NCBI RefSeq assembly: GCF_030758615.1
Contig: NZ_CP132381.1
Location: 620,001-684,000, forward strand
DNA: 64,000 bases
Source of the DNA: Gilliamella apis
GTDB taxonomy: Bacteria > Pseudomonadota > Gammaproteobacteria > Enterobacterales > Orbaceae
Reading direction: 5' to 3'
Shown here: one piece after another, positions 55,559 through 64,000 of the stretch
Numbering within the stretch: the stretch's first letter is position 1
Layout: the number at the start of each line of letters is the position of its first letter
Notes under the pieces: generated by a model
The model's database searches: none
Told to the model about the DNA's origin: nothing
Seen by the model: the letters and a program-made list of their open reading frames with translations, nothing else
Made by a program: the position numbers and the translations under genes

Positions 55559-56410
55559 TTATAATTGGCTAAAAATCATAACAACACCATATGTTTCACT
55601 AGCTGGTACGACAATAGTGTTATTTTGTAAATCAAATTTTATTTTCCCACTCTCAAGGGCTTGTTGAGTTTGTGATAATGATTTGGTTGTAAAACATAAA
55701 GCAACTTTACGATCTTGGTCATTGTTCGCTTTGCTTAAGGATGAGCCAAAAAGACGCTGTGTTGCGCTTGGTGTAAGGTAATCGATATATTTGTCATCCG
55801 CTTTTAGCCGAACGCCTCCGTCGACATCGATAATTTTTACCGACGGAAATGTTTTTTCAAGTAACTTAATTGAGGAAAGGGGATTTTTAGCTTCAATGAT
55901 AACTTGATTAATATTGATTACCCCATTTGGATGGTTTTGCCATTCTTTACGCCACACTAATTCTGGTGTTAATTGGTCACAAAAAAAGATTTGTCCATTT
56001 GGTGTATAATTAGGATCAAGTCTGACAGTTTTGAAACAAGCATCAGCTAATGTGCCATCATTTAATTCGACTGGTCTATAAAAGGATCGCGGTTCTTCAC
56101 CTTCAACTTTTATACCATTATTAACGAGTTGTTGATAAAGCTCATCGGCATTTGAGGTTTTAAAGACCAAGCCAGTTAGTCCATTAGCAAACCGCCAACT
56201 TTTATCAACTTTATTGGCATTTTGCGGTTCAAAACCTAAAAGTTCAAGATAGGTAGTCGAAAAAATGGCTAAATTGTTACTGGTGCCTAACGAATGGTGT
56301 CCTCGTGGGGTGATGGTAAAACCCAGCTTTTGATATTGAAAATTTGCTTTATTAAGCTGATCTGATACGGTGATTACAACATGATCAATTTGTGGGGTAA
56401 GTGTTGTCAT
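55559..56410 (-). CDS. VOC-superfamily (glyoxalase-like) protein
   Basis: A 283-residue protein with two vicinal-oxygen-chelate-like halves; the first begins IDHVVITVSDQLNKANFQYQ, followed by a metal-ligand-like Glu in TYLELLGFE. It resembles the Glyoxalase_3-type domain (PF13468). I choose the ATG at 56410 because AAGGAG is eight bases upstream; GTG 56419 is too close. The metal ligands would be His13-type and Glu residues, but I cannot confirm a full set. The reaction is unknown. It lies 12 bases after the ATPase gene and 16 bases before the ProC-like gene, inside the operon. Confidence 0.7.
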   Translation of the reverse strand: MTTLTPQIDHVVITVSDQLNKANFQYQKLGFTITPRGHHSLGTSNNLAIFSTTYLELLGFEPQNANKVDKSWRFANGLTGLVFKTSNADELYQQLVNNGIKVEGEEPRSFYRPVELNDGTLADACFKTVRLDPNYTPNGQIFFCDQLTPELVWRKEWQNHPNGVININQVIIEAKNPLSSIKLLEKTFPSVKIIDVDGGVRLKADDKYIDYLTPSATQRLFGSSLSKANNDQDRKVALCFTTKSLSQTQQALESGKIKFDLQNNTIVVPASETYGVVMIFSQL

Positions 56411-56422
56411 TATATTCACTCC

Positions 56423-58063
56423 TTAAATATGAATAGCAGGGGACATATCAATTAGTCGAGGTGGATTCCAACCTTTTCCTGGTACCGCAGCCAATAAATT
56501 TTTGGTGTAAGGTTGCGATGGATTTAAAAAGACTTGTGATGCGATACCTTGCTCAACAATTTTGCCTGATTTCATTACCAGAATATGATCACAAATTTGT
56601 GCAGCAACTCGCAGATCATGGGTAATAAATAGCACTGTTAAGCCAAGTTTTTTACGTAATTCGCTTAATAGTTCCAGTACTTGTGCTTGTACTGAAACAT
56701 CAAGTGCTGACACAGGTTCATCGGCAATCAATATTTTAGGTTCCAATGCGAGTGCTCGAGCAAGTCCTATTCGTTGTCGTTGTCCTCCTGAAAACTCATG
56801 AGGGTAACGGTTTAACGCTTCACTTTCTAAGCCAACCATGTTGAATAACTCTTTTGCTTTCTTTATTGCGTCTTGTTTGGTTATTCCGTGCAGTATTGGC
56901 CCAATAGTAACTTGGTCACCGACTTTTCGACGAGGATTTAATGATGCATAAGGATCTTGAAATACCATCTGGATATGACGTGCATAGTGTTTAAGTTTAT
57001 TACCTTTTAAGTTACTAATATCTTCTTTTTCAAAGTGGATTTGACCACTATCTATTTCCAATAATTTAATGATACATCTGGCTAATGTTGATTTACCTGA
57101 ACCACTCTCGCCAACAATTCCCAACGTACTACCTTTATGTAACTTAAAACTCACATCATTCACAGCATAGGTTGTGCGCCGATTTTTTTTGAAAAAACTA
57201 CTTTTGTGATAAACCTTTGAAAGATTATTTACTTCTAGAATAATTTCCTTGTTAATAAGACGAACATCTCCTGGCGTAAGTGGTGGAACTGCAGCAATTA
57301 ATCCTTGTGTATAATGATGGTTGGGATGATTTAATAGTTCCTCCGCAACGCCTTGCTCAACAATCTGTCCTTGTTGCATAACCGCAACGCGAGTTGCAAT
57401 ATCGGCGACTACACCAAAATCATGAGTAATAAATAAGACCGCTGTTCCTTTACGTGATTGTAATTCGCTAATCAGTTTTAAAATGCAAGCTTGAGTTGTA
57501 ACATCTAAAGCAGTTGTTGGTTCATCGGCAATTAAAATAGCCGGTTCTAATGCTAAGGCCATGGCAATCATAGTTCGTTGACGTTGTCCTCCAGAAAGCT
57601 GGTGAGGATAAGCATTAGCAACCGATATAGGATTTGGCATTTGCACATCTGTTAACAAGGATATAACTTTCTGATTAATATCTTTTTTACTTAAATTAGT
57701 ATGTATGGTAAACATTTCACTAATTTGGTTAGCGATGGTTTTTAATGGATTTAATGCTGTCATGGGATCTTGAAATACCATGCCGATATGTGCACCACGG
57801 ATTTTACGCATTTGTTCGTCATTATAGGTGAGTAAATTATTGCCATCGAAATCGATTTTACCTTGAGAAGCCGTAACCCCATCAGGTAATAGTCCCATGA
57901 TTGCATTAGATAATAAAGATTTACCCGATCCACTTTCACCGACGATACAGAGTATTTCATTAGCATAAAGATCTAGTGATACATCATTAACAGCATATTT
58001 TCGATCCGAACCTTGAGGTAAAGTTATGGTTAAATTTTTAATAGATAGTTTTTTTTGATTCAT
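56423..58063 (-). CDS. Dpp/Opp-type ABC transporter, fused double ATPase
   Basis: A 546-residue protein with two complete ABC ATPase domains in tandem, equivalent to DppD-DppF fused, as in YejF and GsiA. First domain: Walker A GESGSGKS (43-50), signature LSGGQRQR (156-163), Walker B LIADEP. Second domain: Walker A GESGSGKS (318-325), signature FSGGQRQR (424-431), Walker B LIADEP. Both have the oligopeptide-family C-terminal extension (PYTKNLLAAVPG at the end). Both catalytic glutamates and H-loop histidines (FITHD) are present. Its ATG overlaps the permease stop by four bases. Confidence 0.93.
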   Translation of the reverse strand: MNQKKLSIKNLTITLPQGSDRKYAVNDVSLDLYANEILCIVGESGSGKSLLSNAIMGLLPDGVTASQGKIDFDGNNLLTYNDEQMRKIRGAHIGMVFQDPMTALNPLKTIANQISEMFTIHTNLSKKDINQKVISLLTDVQMPNPISVANAYPHQLSGGQRQRTMIAMALALEPAILIADEPTTALDVTTQACILKLISELQSRKGTAVLFITHDFGVVADIATRVAVMQQGQIVEQGVAEELLNHPNHHYTQGLIAAVPPLTPGDVRLINKEIILEVNNLSKVYHKSSFFKKNRRTTYAVNDVSFKLHKGSTLGIVGESGSGKSTLARCIIKLLEIDSGQIHFEKEDISNLKGNKLKHYARHIQMVFQDPYASLNPRRKVGDQVTIGPILHGITKQDAIKKAKELFNMVGLESEALNRYPHEFSGGQRQRIGLARALALEPKILIADEPVSALDVSVQAQVLELLSELRKKLGLTVLFITHDLRVAAQICDHILVMKSGKIVEQGIASQVFLNPSQPYTKNLLAAVPGKGWNPPRLIDMSPAIHI

Positions 58064-58890
58064 CTCTTTTTTAACCTCGGGTTGAGTGCATCATTTATTC
58101 CTTGTCCTACTAATGACGTCGATAAAACAGTTAATAATATTGCTATTCCCGGAATAGCTGAAACATACCATTGTTGACGTAATACCAGACGCCCATTCCC
58201 AACTAGATTTCCCCATGAGGAAATATTCGGATCAGAAAGATTTAAAAAGGCAAGTGCACTTTCCATTAATATCGAAGTAGATAAAATAACACTGGCATAC
58301 ATAATTACCGGTGGTAATGCATTAGGTAAGATTTCTTTAAACATAAGTCTAGTTGAACTCATACCAATAGTTTTGCCTGCTTGGACAAATTCACGATTGC
58401 GTAATGATAAAAATTCGGCTCGAGTTAGTCTTGCAACAGGTGGCCAAGAAACCACGCCAATTGCAATCACTACAATATTTATGGTTGAACCAAATATCGC
58501 CACTGCAACTAACAAAAGTAAAAAATTTGGTAAAATTTGGAATGCTTCTGTCAGGCGCATAAGTATGTCATCAACCCATCGGCCATAGAACCCAGCGATG
58601 GCGCCAATGATCACCCCGATAACCATTGCTATCAATGTAGAGATAAGCCCAATAATAAGCGATACCTTAGCACCATGAAAAAGTTGTGCGGCAATATTGC
58701 GTCCAGCTTGATCGGTTCCTAGGATAAATTTAGGATTGGAAAATGGCCATTGTAAAGGACGGCCAGCTAAACGAAGTGGGTTACCCGGGAAAATCCAATC
58801 AGCAGTTAAGGCAATGATAATAATTAATACCAGTAAAATTGTGCCAATTCTAGCGATTGGACTGCGGAAATAATCTTTTAATATCGCCAT
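58060..58890 (-). CDS. Dpp/Opp-type ABC transporter permease (DppC-like)
   Basis: A 276-residue inner-membrane permease with about six segments. It starts with the DppC-type N-terminal region (YFRSPIARIGTILLVLIIII) and has FILGTDQAGRNIAAQLFHGA, then the ATPase-coupling EAA loop LRNREFVQAGKTIGMSSTRLMFKEILPNALPPVI. It ends with the typical GQGINDALNPRLKKR. Two bases separate it from the other permease gene. Confidence 0.93.
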   Translation of the reverse strand: MAILKDYFRSPIARIGTILLVLIIIIALTADWIFPGNPLRLAGRPLQWPFSNPKFILGTDQAGRNIAAQLFHGAKVSLIIGLISTLIAMVIGVIIGAIAGFYGRWVDDILMRLTEAFQILPNFLLLLVAVAIFGSTINIVVIAIGVVSWPPVARLTRAEFLSLRNREFVQAGKTIGMSSTRLMFKEILPNALPPVIMYASVILSTSILMESALAFLNLSDPNISSWGNLVGNGRLVLRQQWYVSAIPGIAILLTVLSTSLVGQGINDALNPRLKKR

Positions 58891-58892
58891 TA

Positions 58893-59873
58893 TTAATGTC
58901 CTGTAATTCGTGGATCAAGTTTGGCATAAAGCATATCGACAATAAAATTAATAAAAATAACTAATATTGCAGAAATAAATACTACGCCGAGTAACGTATT
59001 TAGATCTCGTTGTACAACAGAATCATAGGCTAGGCGGCCTAATCCTGGGATGGCAAAAATTGTCTCAATGACAACTGAACCACCTAACATGGTTCCAGCT
59101 TGTAAGCCGATTAAGGTTATCATTGGTAACATTGCATTACGTAAAACGTGATTGACTAATATTTTGCGACTGCTTAATCCTTTGGCTTTAGCCGTTTTAA
59201 CAAAATCTAGAGTAGATACCTCAAGTAGGGATGCACGCATGATACGCAAATAGATTGATAGATAAACTAAAGCTAAAGTTATTGTTGGTAGAATTAAATA
59301 CCATGCAATATCAAGTATTGCTGAAAATCCAGTTAAGGATTGCTCTATACTGCCAAATCCACTAGGAGGTAACCAATTTAAATAAATTGAAAAGAAAACT
59401 ATTCCCATTAATGCTAACCAAAAGGATGGAGTGGAATAAAAAATCAGTCCTAATATAGAAATCAAAGTATCAGGCCAACGATTGACTTTTTGGGCAGATA
59501 AAATGCCAAGAATTGTGCCACAGGTAAACGCTAATGACATTGCGCTGATCATTAATAATAATGTAGCAGGTAAGCGTTCTAAAATCATATGGCTTACCGG
59601 CTTGTTATAGATTGCAGATTGACCTAAATCTAAATGAACTAATCGCCATAAATAGTTTAGCAATCGAGAGCTTGTGGATTGATCTAGTTCATAATAATGA
59701 CGCATTTCGTCAATTACACTCGATTCGGCGCCACCAATTTGGGCTAACAATGCATCGACTGTATCACCAGGTGCTAATTGCAATAACAAAAATAGTGTGA
59801 TTAGAATGATAATCAATGCTGGTATAGTGGTTATCAGTCGTCTAAGTGCAAGAGTAAGTATATGCGTCATCAT
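58893..59873 (-). CDS. Dpp/Opp-type ABC transporter permease (DppB-like)
   Basis: A 326-residue inner-membrane permease with about six segments. It has the DppB-type start (LALRRLITTIPALIIILITL, LAPGD), LDLGQSAIYNKPVSHMILER, the EAA loop STLDFVKTAKAKGLSSRKILVNHVLRNAMLPMITLIGLQAG split here as STLDFVKTAKAKG and HVLRNAMLPMITLIG, and ends YAKLDPRI. Two adjacent ATGs at 59873 and 59870 are possible starts; GAGGTG fits the second better. It follows the binding-protein gene by 11 bases. Confidence 0.92.
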   Translation of the reverse strand: MMTHILTLALRRLITTIPALIIILITLFLLLQLAPGDTVDALLAQIGGAESSVIDEMRHYYELDQSTSSRLLNYLWRLVHLDLGQSAIYNKPVSHMILERLPATLLLMISAMSLAFTCGTILGILSAQKVNRWPDTLISILGLIFYSTPSFWLALMGIVFFSIYLNWLPPSGFGSIEQSLTGFSAILDIAWYLILPTITLALVYLSIYLRIMRASLLEVSTLDFVKTAKAKGLSSRKILVNHVLRNAMLPMITLIGLQAGTMLGGSVVIETIFAIPGLGRLAYDSVVQRDLNTLLGVVFISAILVIFINFIVDMLYAKLDPRITGH

Positions 59874-59884
59874 TTCACCTCAAT

Positions 59885-61480
59885 TTAATGTTCTATCCAT
59901 ACATCAAACCAGCTACTTGATGGCCAACGTGCGGTATTGTGATGATTGTGTACTTTAGTATTCACAACCGAGATGAATTCTCGTTCAGTAGCAAACCACA
60001 GAGGCAGTTCAGCATTTATGATATCGACCAACTGAGTATAAAGCGCTTTACGTTTGGTTGGATCTATTTCAGTTGCAGCATTATCAATTAATTGGTCGAC
60101 GGTATCAGATTTCCAACCATATTGATTGGTCCAAGGTGCACCATCAGGGCTACCTGAACGCAGCCAAACTGTTGTTGATACTGCAGGATCACCTCTATAT
60201 TGATGCCAACCCGTTGCAATATCAAAATCGTGGAGTTTATAAACAGCATTTAAAGCACCTGCGGTATCGAGATTGACGATAACCACGTTAATGCCAATTT
60301 CAGCTAAAGATTGTTGAATGAAAGTTGCAAAAAGTGGGACATCTTCACCATTATTGATATGTACTAATTTTAAAGTAAAACGATTACCATCAGATTTTCG
60401 TTTATAGCCGGCTTCATCTAATAATTGTTCGGCTTTCTCTCTATCAAAAGGGTAAACGATTTTACTGTTTATAGGATAAAAGGTATTTGATGAAGGAATA
60501 ATTCCTGTTGCTGGTTTTCCAAAACCATATAAGAAATCTTCAGTAAAAAAAGAGATATCAAGCGATTGGACAATTGCTTTGCGAACATTTAAGTTAGCAA
60601 TGATAGGATTACGGAAGTTAAATTCCAAAGTGTTATTAAAAATATTAGCTTGTGAGCCCTTAGTTAGTACTGCAAATTTTTCGTTTTGCTTGAATCGATT
60701 AATATCGGCAAGACTTAGTTTTGAGTAGGCACTTAAATCAATTTGTCCACTTTCTAATGCAGCAGATGCTGAAGAATTATCATCAATAATACGCCAAATT
60801 ATCTTGTCTAAATAAGGATAACCTTTTCGCCAGTAGTCCGTATTACGTTCAACAATAATATGTTGGCCTCGCTGATATTCAACAAATTTAAAAGGTCCTG
60901 TCCCAATTGGTGCCGTATTATAAGGATTATTTAGGACGTCAGTTCCTTCATATAAATGTTTGGGTACCACATAGCCAAGATCGACGAGTGCTCTTAATAG
61001 TAAATCTAACGGCATTGGACGAGAATAATTGAAGACTACAGTATAGTTATCTGGGGTATCGACAGAAGTTAAATTAAGTTGTAATGCAGTTGAAAAATTT
61101 AATCTTTTCTTCCAAAATTCCAGCGCATTATATTTTACATCCTGTGATGTAAATGATTTGCCGTCGTGCCATTTAACGCCTTCACGTAATTTAAATGTTA
61201 TTGTTTTTCCATCCGGCGATGATGTCCATGATGTAGCAAGGACGGGAATAATTTGCCCATTTTGATCAAGATCTACCAGTGATTCAACTACTTTTCCTGA
61301 TACTTCATATACACCAGTTGAAGCGCGTAGAGCTGGATTGAGAATCCTTTGTTCACCTGAGTAATGAACAACTAGTGTTCCACCATATTGTGGTGTTTTT
61401 TCATCAGCCAGTGAATAAAATGGTAACAAAATTGAGAATAAACCTATAAAAAAAGTTTTTTTAATATTAAATAAATCCAT
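59885..61480 (-). CDS. Dpp/Opp-type ABC transporter substrate-binding protein
   Basis: A 531-residue periplasmic binding protein of the SBP_bac_5 family (cluster C). A signal peptide covers about residues 1-25 (FFIGLFSILLPFYSLA). Family landmarks: GGTLVVHYSG, LATSWTSSPDGKTITFKLRE, GVKWHDGKSFTSQDVKY, APIGTGPFKF, NLNVRKAIVQSLD and FDREKAEQLLDEAGY. It is not an obvious DppA or OppA: the dipeptide-binding Asp/Arg region is not recognisable, so the ligand cannot be named. AAGGAG precedes the ATG at 61480. It is the first gene of a six-gene operon. Confidence 0.92.
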   Translation of the reverse strand: MDLFNIKKTFFIGLFSILLPFYSLADEKTPQYGGTLVVHYSGEQRILNPALRASTGVYEVSGKVVESLVDLDQNGQIIPVLATSWTSSPDGKTITFKLREGVKWHDGKSFTSQDVKYNALEFWKKRLNFSTALQLNLTSVDTPDNYTVVFNYSRPMPLDLLLRALVDLGYVVPKHLYEGTDVLNNPYNTAPIGTGPFKFVEYQRGQHIIVERNTDYWRKGYPYLDKIIWRIIDDNSSASAALESGQIDLSAYSKLSLADINRFKQNEKFAVLTKGSQANIFNNTLEFNFRNPIIANLNVRKAIVQSLDISFFTEDFLYGFGKPATGIIPSSNTFYPINSKIVYPFDREKAEQLLDEAGYKRKSDGNRFTLKLVHINNGEDVPLFATFIQQSLAEIGINVVIVNLDTAGALNAVYKLHDFDIATGWHQYRGDPAVSTTVWLRSGSPDGAPWTNQYGWKSDTVDQLIDNAATEIDPTKRKALYTQLVDIINAELPLWFATEREFISVVNTKVHNHHNTARWPSSSWFDVWIEH

Positions 61481-61828
61481 GTGTGCTCCTTACAATAGTT
61501 GCTACCATATTTTGAATATTTCAAAGTATGAAAAATTTCTAGAATTCCACTATAAAAATTTTCAGGAAAGATGAGAAATGCCGATATCGAATATTTATAT
61601 TACTTTTAGTTATATATTTAGATTATCTGTTTAATATATTTAATTTTTTTTACTATTGAATGCTGGTATCTGATTTGATTATTGAGATTTAGTCCCTATT
61701 TATATAGACATGAAAAATTAATTTTTATTTTTAGTTATAAATGTGAAATAGCGCATATTTTTTCTAAATAAATGGTTTAAAATGTAATCAATGATTTTTT
61801 AAAATTGTAATTATTCTAGGAGAAATAA
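61481..61828. other. divergent intergenic region, transporter operon / adhP
   Basis: 348 bases of very AT-rich DNA holding the promoters of two divergent units. A dyad TTTGAA-TAT-TTCAAA (61511-61525) lies about 30 bases upstream of the binding-protein ATG and could be an operator. I found no promoter with good boxes on both strands and no coding frame. Confidence 0.5.
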
Positions 61829-62860
61829 ATGAAAGCTGCAGTTATTAAACAAGAATGCGATGGTCAAGTCGAAATTAAAGACATTCCGGTTCGCCCATTA
61901 GAGGCTGGAGAAGCTTTAGTTGAGGTTGAGTATTGTGGGCTTTGTCATACTGATCTTCATGTCGCTGCTGGCGATTTCGGTAAAAAACCTGGTCGAGTAA
62001 TTGGCCATGAAGGTGTGGGTATTGTGACTAAAATTGCACCTGATGTAAAAAGTTTGAAGATTGGAGATCGTGTTAGTATTGCATGGTTCCATGCAGGTTG
62101 TGGTACCTGTGAATATTGTATCTCGGGTAACGAAACATTTTGCCGAAGTGCTTTAAACTCAGGTTATAGTGTCGATGGTGGTATGGCTGAACAATGTATT
62201 GTCAAAGCTGATTATGCGGTAAAAGTCCCCGATGGACTTGATCCAGCCCAAGCAACTAGTGTGACTTGTGCTGGGGTGACTACTTATAAAGGCATAAAAG
62301 TAGCCGATACTAAACCGGGTCAATGGTTGGCTGTATTTGGTATTGGTGGGCTTGGTACTTTGGCTATCGAATATGGTAAAAATGTTTTCAACAATAAAGT
62401 TGTAGCGATTAGTAACAGTGATAGTCAGCTAGAGTTGTGTAAGAAACTTGGCGCTGATTTAGTGGTTAATCCTAAAAAAGTGGCTGATGTTGGTGCTTAC
62501 ATAAAAGAACATACCGATGGTGGTGTGCATGGTGCGGTGGTCACTTCAGTTACTAAAACAGCATTTAATCAGGCTATTGGTTCTGTACGTCCATTAGGAC
62601 GAGTTGTTGCATTGGGTCTACCTTCTGAAACAATGGATTTAAGTATTCCTAAGACAGTTCTAGATGGTATTCAAGTGCTCGGCTCATTAGTTGGTACTCG
62701 TGAAGATTTAGCGGAAGCATTTCGTTTTAGTGCTGAAGGTAAAGTTGTACCAATTGTAGAAAAACGTCCTCTTGAAGATATTAATGATATGATTGACGAA
62801 ATGAAAGCAGGTAAAATTCGTGGTCGTATGGTTATTGATATGAAAATGAAGAAAAAATAG
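61829..62860 (+). CDS. adhP: zinc-dependent alcohol dehydrogenase AdhP
   Basis: Oxidises ethanol and related alcohols or reduces aldehydes with NAD(H). The 343-residue product aligns closely with E. coli AdhP. Catalytic zinc ligands: Cys39 in CGLCHTDLH, His60/Glu61 in GHEG and a Cys near residue 150 ([11 protein letters not shown]). Structural zinc: Cys91, Cys94, Cys97 and Cys105. The NAD loop [15 protein letters not shown] follows. It has a strong AGGAG ribosome site and its own terminator. In an anaerobic gut-type organism it would fit fermentative redox balance. Confidence 0.94.
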   Translation: MKAAVIKQECDGQVEIKDIPVRPLEAGEALVEVEYCGLCHTDLHVAAGDFGKKPGRVIGHEGVGIVTKIAPDVKSLKIGDRVSIAWFHAGCGTCEYCISGNETFCRSALNSGYSVDGGMAEQCIVKADYAVKVPDGLDPAQATSVTCAGVTTYKGIKVADTKPGQWLAVFGIGGLGTLAIEYGKNVFNNKVVAISNSDSQLELCKKLGADLVVNPKKVADVGAYIKEHTDGGVHGAVVTSVTKTAFNQAIGSVRPLGRVVALGLPSETMDLSIPKTVLDGIQVLGSLVGTREDLAEAFRFSAEGKVVPIVEKRPLEDINDMIDEMKAGKIRGRMVIDMKMKKK

Positions 62861-62885
62861 TAATTATTGCATCATTAACTTATTG

Positions 62886-62911
62886 AAAGTCAGCTTTATG
62901 CTGACTTTTTT
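62886..62911 (+). terminator. intrinsic terminator after adhP
   Basis: AAAGTCAGC (62886-62894) pairs with GCTGACTTT (62900-62908), loop TTTAT, running into TTTTTT, 26 bases after the adhP stop. Confidence 0.9.
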
Positions 62912-63033
62912 ATTGACAGTAACTTCTGATCTGGAAAGCTTTTTTTCTATTAAAATTAATCTTGCTTGTTTTTTATAAATAAAGTCCTATTATAGGCAAA
63001 TTTTGCTTTATTGATCAGTTTAAGAGGTTATTT

Positions 63034-64000
63034 ATGTCTGAACACAATTTAGAGAATAATTTGCGGAAAGATCTTGGTTTAGTTTCTGCATTATCACTCG
63101 TTGTTGGAATGGTTTTAGGCGCTGGTGCATTTATGAAACCACCTGCTGTATTGGAAGTCGCTGGCGATTATAATTTTGCTTTGTTAGCGTGGATTATTGG
63201 TGGAGTTTTTTCAATTTGTGGTGGTTTAACGTTATGTGAGCTAGGGGTTATGTTCCCGAAAACTGGGGGCATGCTGGTTTATTTAGAAAAAATTTATGGT
63301 GCTAAAGTTTCTCATTTATATGGTTGGATGATCACTGTACTTTTTGCTCCATCATTAGTTGGGGCTTTGGTTGGTTATTTTAGTTCTGTATTTTGTTTAT
63401 TATTTGGGATCAATGATGCCTATCGTATGGCGGTAAGCGCTGGTGTTTTGGGGCTTATTGCATGCATTAATTCAATTGGTGTAAAACAGGCTGGCTATCT
63501 ACAAACGATTGCTACCTTTTGTAAGCTTGTTCCAATTTTGTTGCTAGCCATATTTGGATTATGGAAAGGTAATGGTCAAGTTGCATTATTTAGTGCTAGT
63601 GGACAAGGTATTGAAACTTACGCACCATTTGCAGTGGCAATATTGGCAACACTATTTGCTTATGATGGATGGGCGCAGGTTGCATCTGTTGCTGGTGAAA
63701 TTCGTAATCCATCAAAAGTATTACCTAAAGCAATTATTCTCGGCATAATATTTTTAGTGATTGTTTATGCTTGTATCAATATTGCGTTATTTAAGATATT
63801 TCCGGTACAAGAAATGGTTACGCTTGGGCATGACGCTTCAGCAGTTGCTTCACAACGCATGTTTGGACATTTAGGCGGTAATTTAGTTGCTGTTGGTATA
63901 ATGGTTTCAATTCTTGGTGGTATTAATGGTTATATCATGACTTTATCTCGAACTATTTTTAGTATGGGAGAGCGAGGAACCATCATTGGAGCAAAATTTT
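63034..64000 (+). CDS. APC-family amino acid permease, 3' partial
   Basis: The frame opens at ATG 63034 (AAGAGG upstream) and is still open at the end of the window, giving 322 residues. It is a polytopic amino acid-polyamine-organocation transporter, close to the LAT/SteT (serine/threonine exchanger) type: the segment 1 motif SLVVGMVLGAGAFMKPPAVL, then CELGVMFPKTGGMLVYLEKIYG, and FAYDGWAQVASVAGEIRNPSKVLPKAI in segment 6 and its loop. The substrate cannot be read. It is a separate unit, 120 bases after the adhP terminator. Confidence 0.88.
   Translation, partial: MSEHNLENNLRKDLGLVSALSLVVGMVLGAGAFMKPPAVLEVAGDYNFALLAWIIGGVFSICGGLTLCELGVMFPKTGGMLVYLEKIYGAKVSHLYGWMITVLFAPSLVGALVGYFSSVFCLLFGINDAYRMAVSAGVLGLIACINSIGVKQAGYLQTIATFCKLVPILLLAIFGLWKGNGQVALFSASGQGIETYAPFAVAILATLFAYDGWAQVASVAGEIRNPSKVLPKAIILGIIFLVIVYACINIALFKIFPVQEMVTLGHDASAVASQRMFGHLGGNLVAVGIMVSILGGINGYIMTLSRTIFSMGERGTIIGAKF

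Noticed and set aside
1..64000. CRISPR arrays, insertion sequences, prophage, tRNA or rRNA genes
   Set aside because: I looked for regularly spaced repeats, transposase and integrase frames other than XerD, and TTCGAATC-type T-arm motifs, and found none.

Overview
The window is visibly AT-rich (roughly two thirds A+T by eye) chromosomal DNA from a gammaproteobacterium. Almost every housekeeping gene reads as a close relative of its Escherichia coli or Haemophilus counterpart, and several enterobacterial neighbourhoods are kept: rppH-lgt-thyA, rlmM, lpoA-yraN-diaA, rpmB-rpmG, serA-rpiA/argP, hemE-yjaG-hupA, glyQ-glyS and xerD-dsbC-recJ. The AT content, this mixture of conserved blocks and the Dpp-type and sugar-related accessory genes fit an Orbaceae-like host-associated bacterium (Gilliamella/Frischella/Orbus group). 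That placement is an inference from recall, not from a search.

Layout. 1-5 kb: a YgjV-type membrane protein (5' cut off), RNA pyrophosphohydrolase, prolipoprotein transferase, thymidylate synthase, the lipid A acyltransferase LpxL and the 23S rRNA methyltransferase RlmM. 5-11 kb: lpoA (interrupted by an in-frame TGA), yraN, diaA and gyrA, closed by a strong terminator. 11-18.4 kb: gltP, the ribosomal genes rpmB-rpmG, a shikimate-related group (aroE, ydiL, aroL, a YdiM/YdiN-type transporter) and argA behind two ARG boxes. 18.4-31 kb: mutH, an FMN reductase, dps, serA (frameshifted), rpiA, divergent argP, hemE, yjaG, hupA, ybaK, a membrane protein, glyS and glyQ. 31-42 kb: envC-yibQ, rapZ, rdgB, rluA, dsbB, rluC, a histidine phosphatase, bepA, a lipoprotein tyrosine phosphatase and proS. 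42-52 kb: a hypothetical protein, sdaA, nnr, mpl, recJ, dsbC, xerD, a Pr6Pr-type membrane protein and grxB. 52-64 kb is the most accessory part: a LacD-type aldolase divergent from an MFS transporter, a tight six-gene operon (Dpp-type importer + VOC protein + ProC-like reductase), adhP and a truncated APC permease.

Two otherwise well conserved genes carry single-base lesions: lpoA (a TGA where relatives have Trp) and serA (one G missing, separating the ACT regulatory domain). Either they are true decay or phase events, or they are sequence errors. Read-level checks would decide. No CRISPR array, insertion sequence, prophage, rRNA or tRNA was seen. No clearly new defence or mobile system was found. 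The best candidates for something undescribed are the Dpp/VOC/ProC-like operon and the aroE-ydiL-aroL-transporter group.
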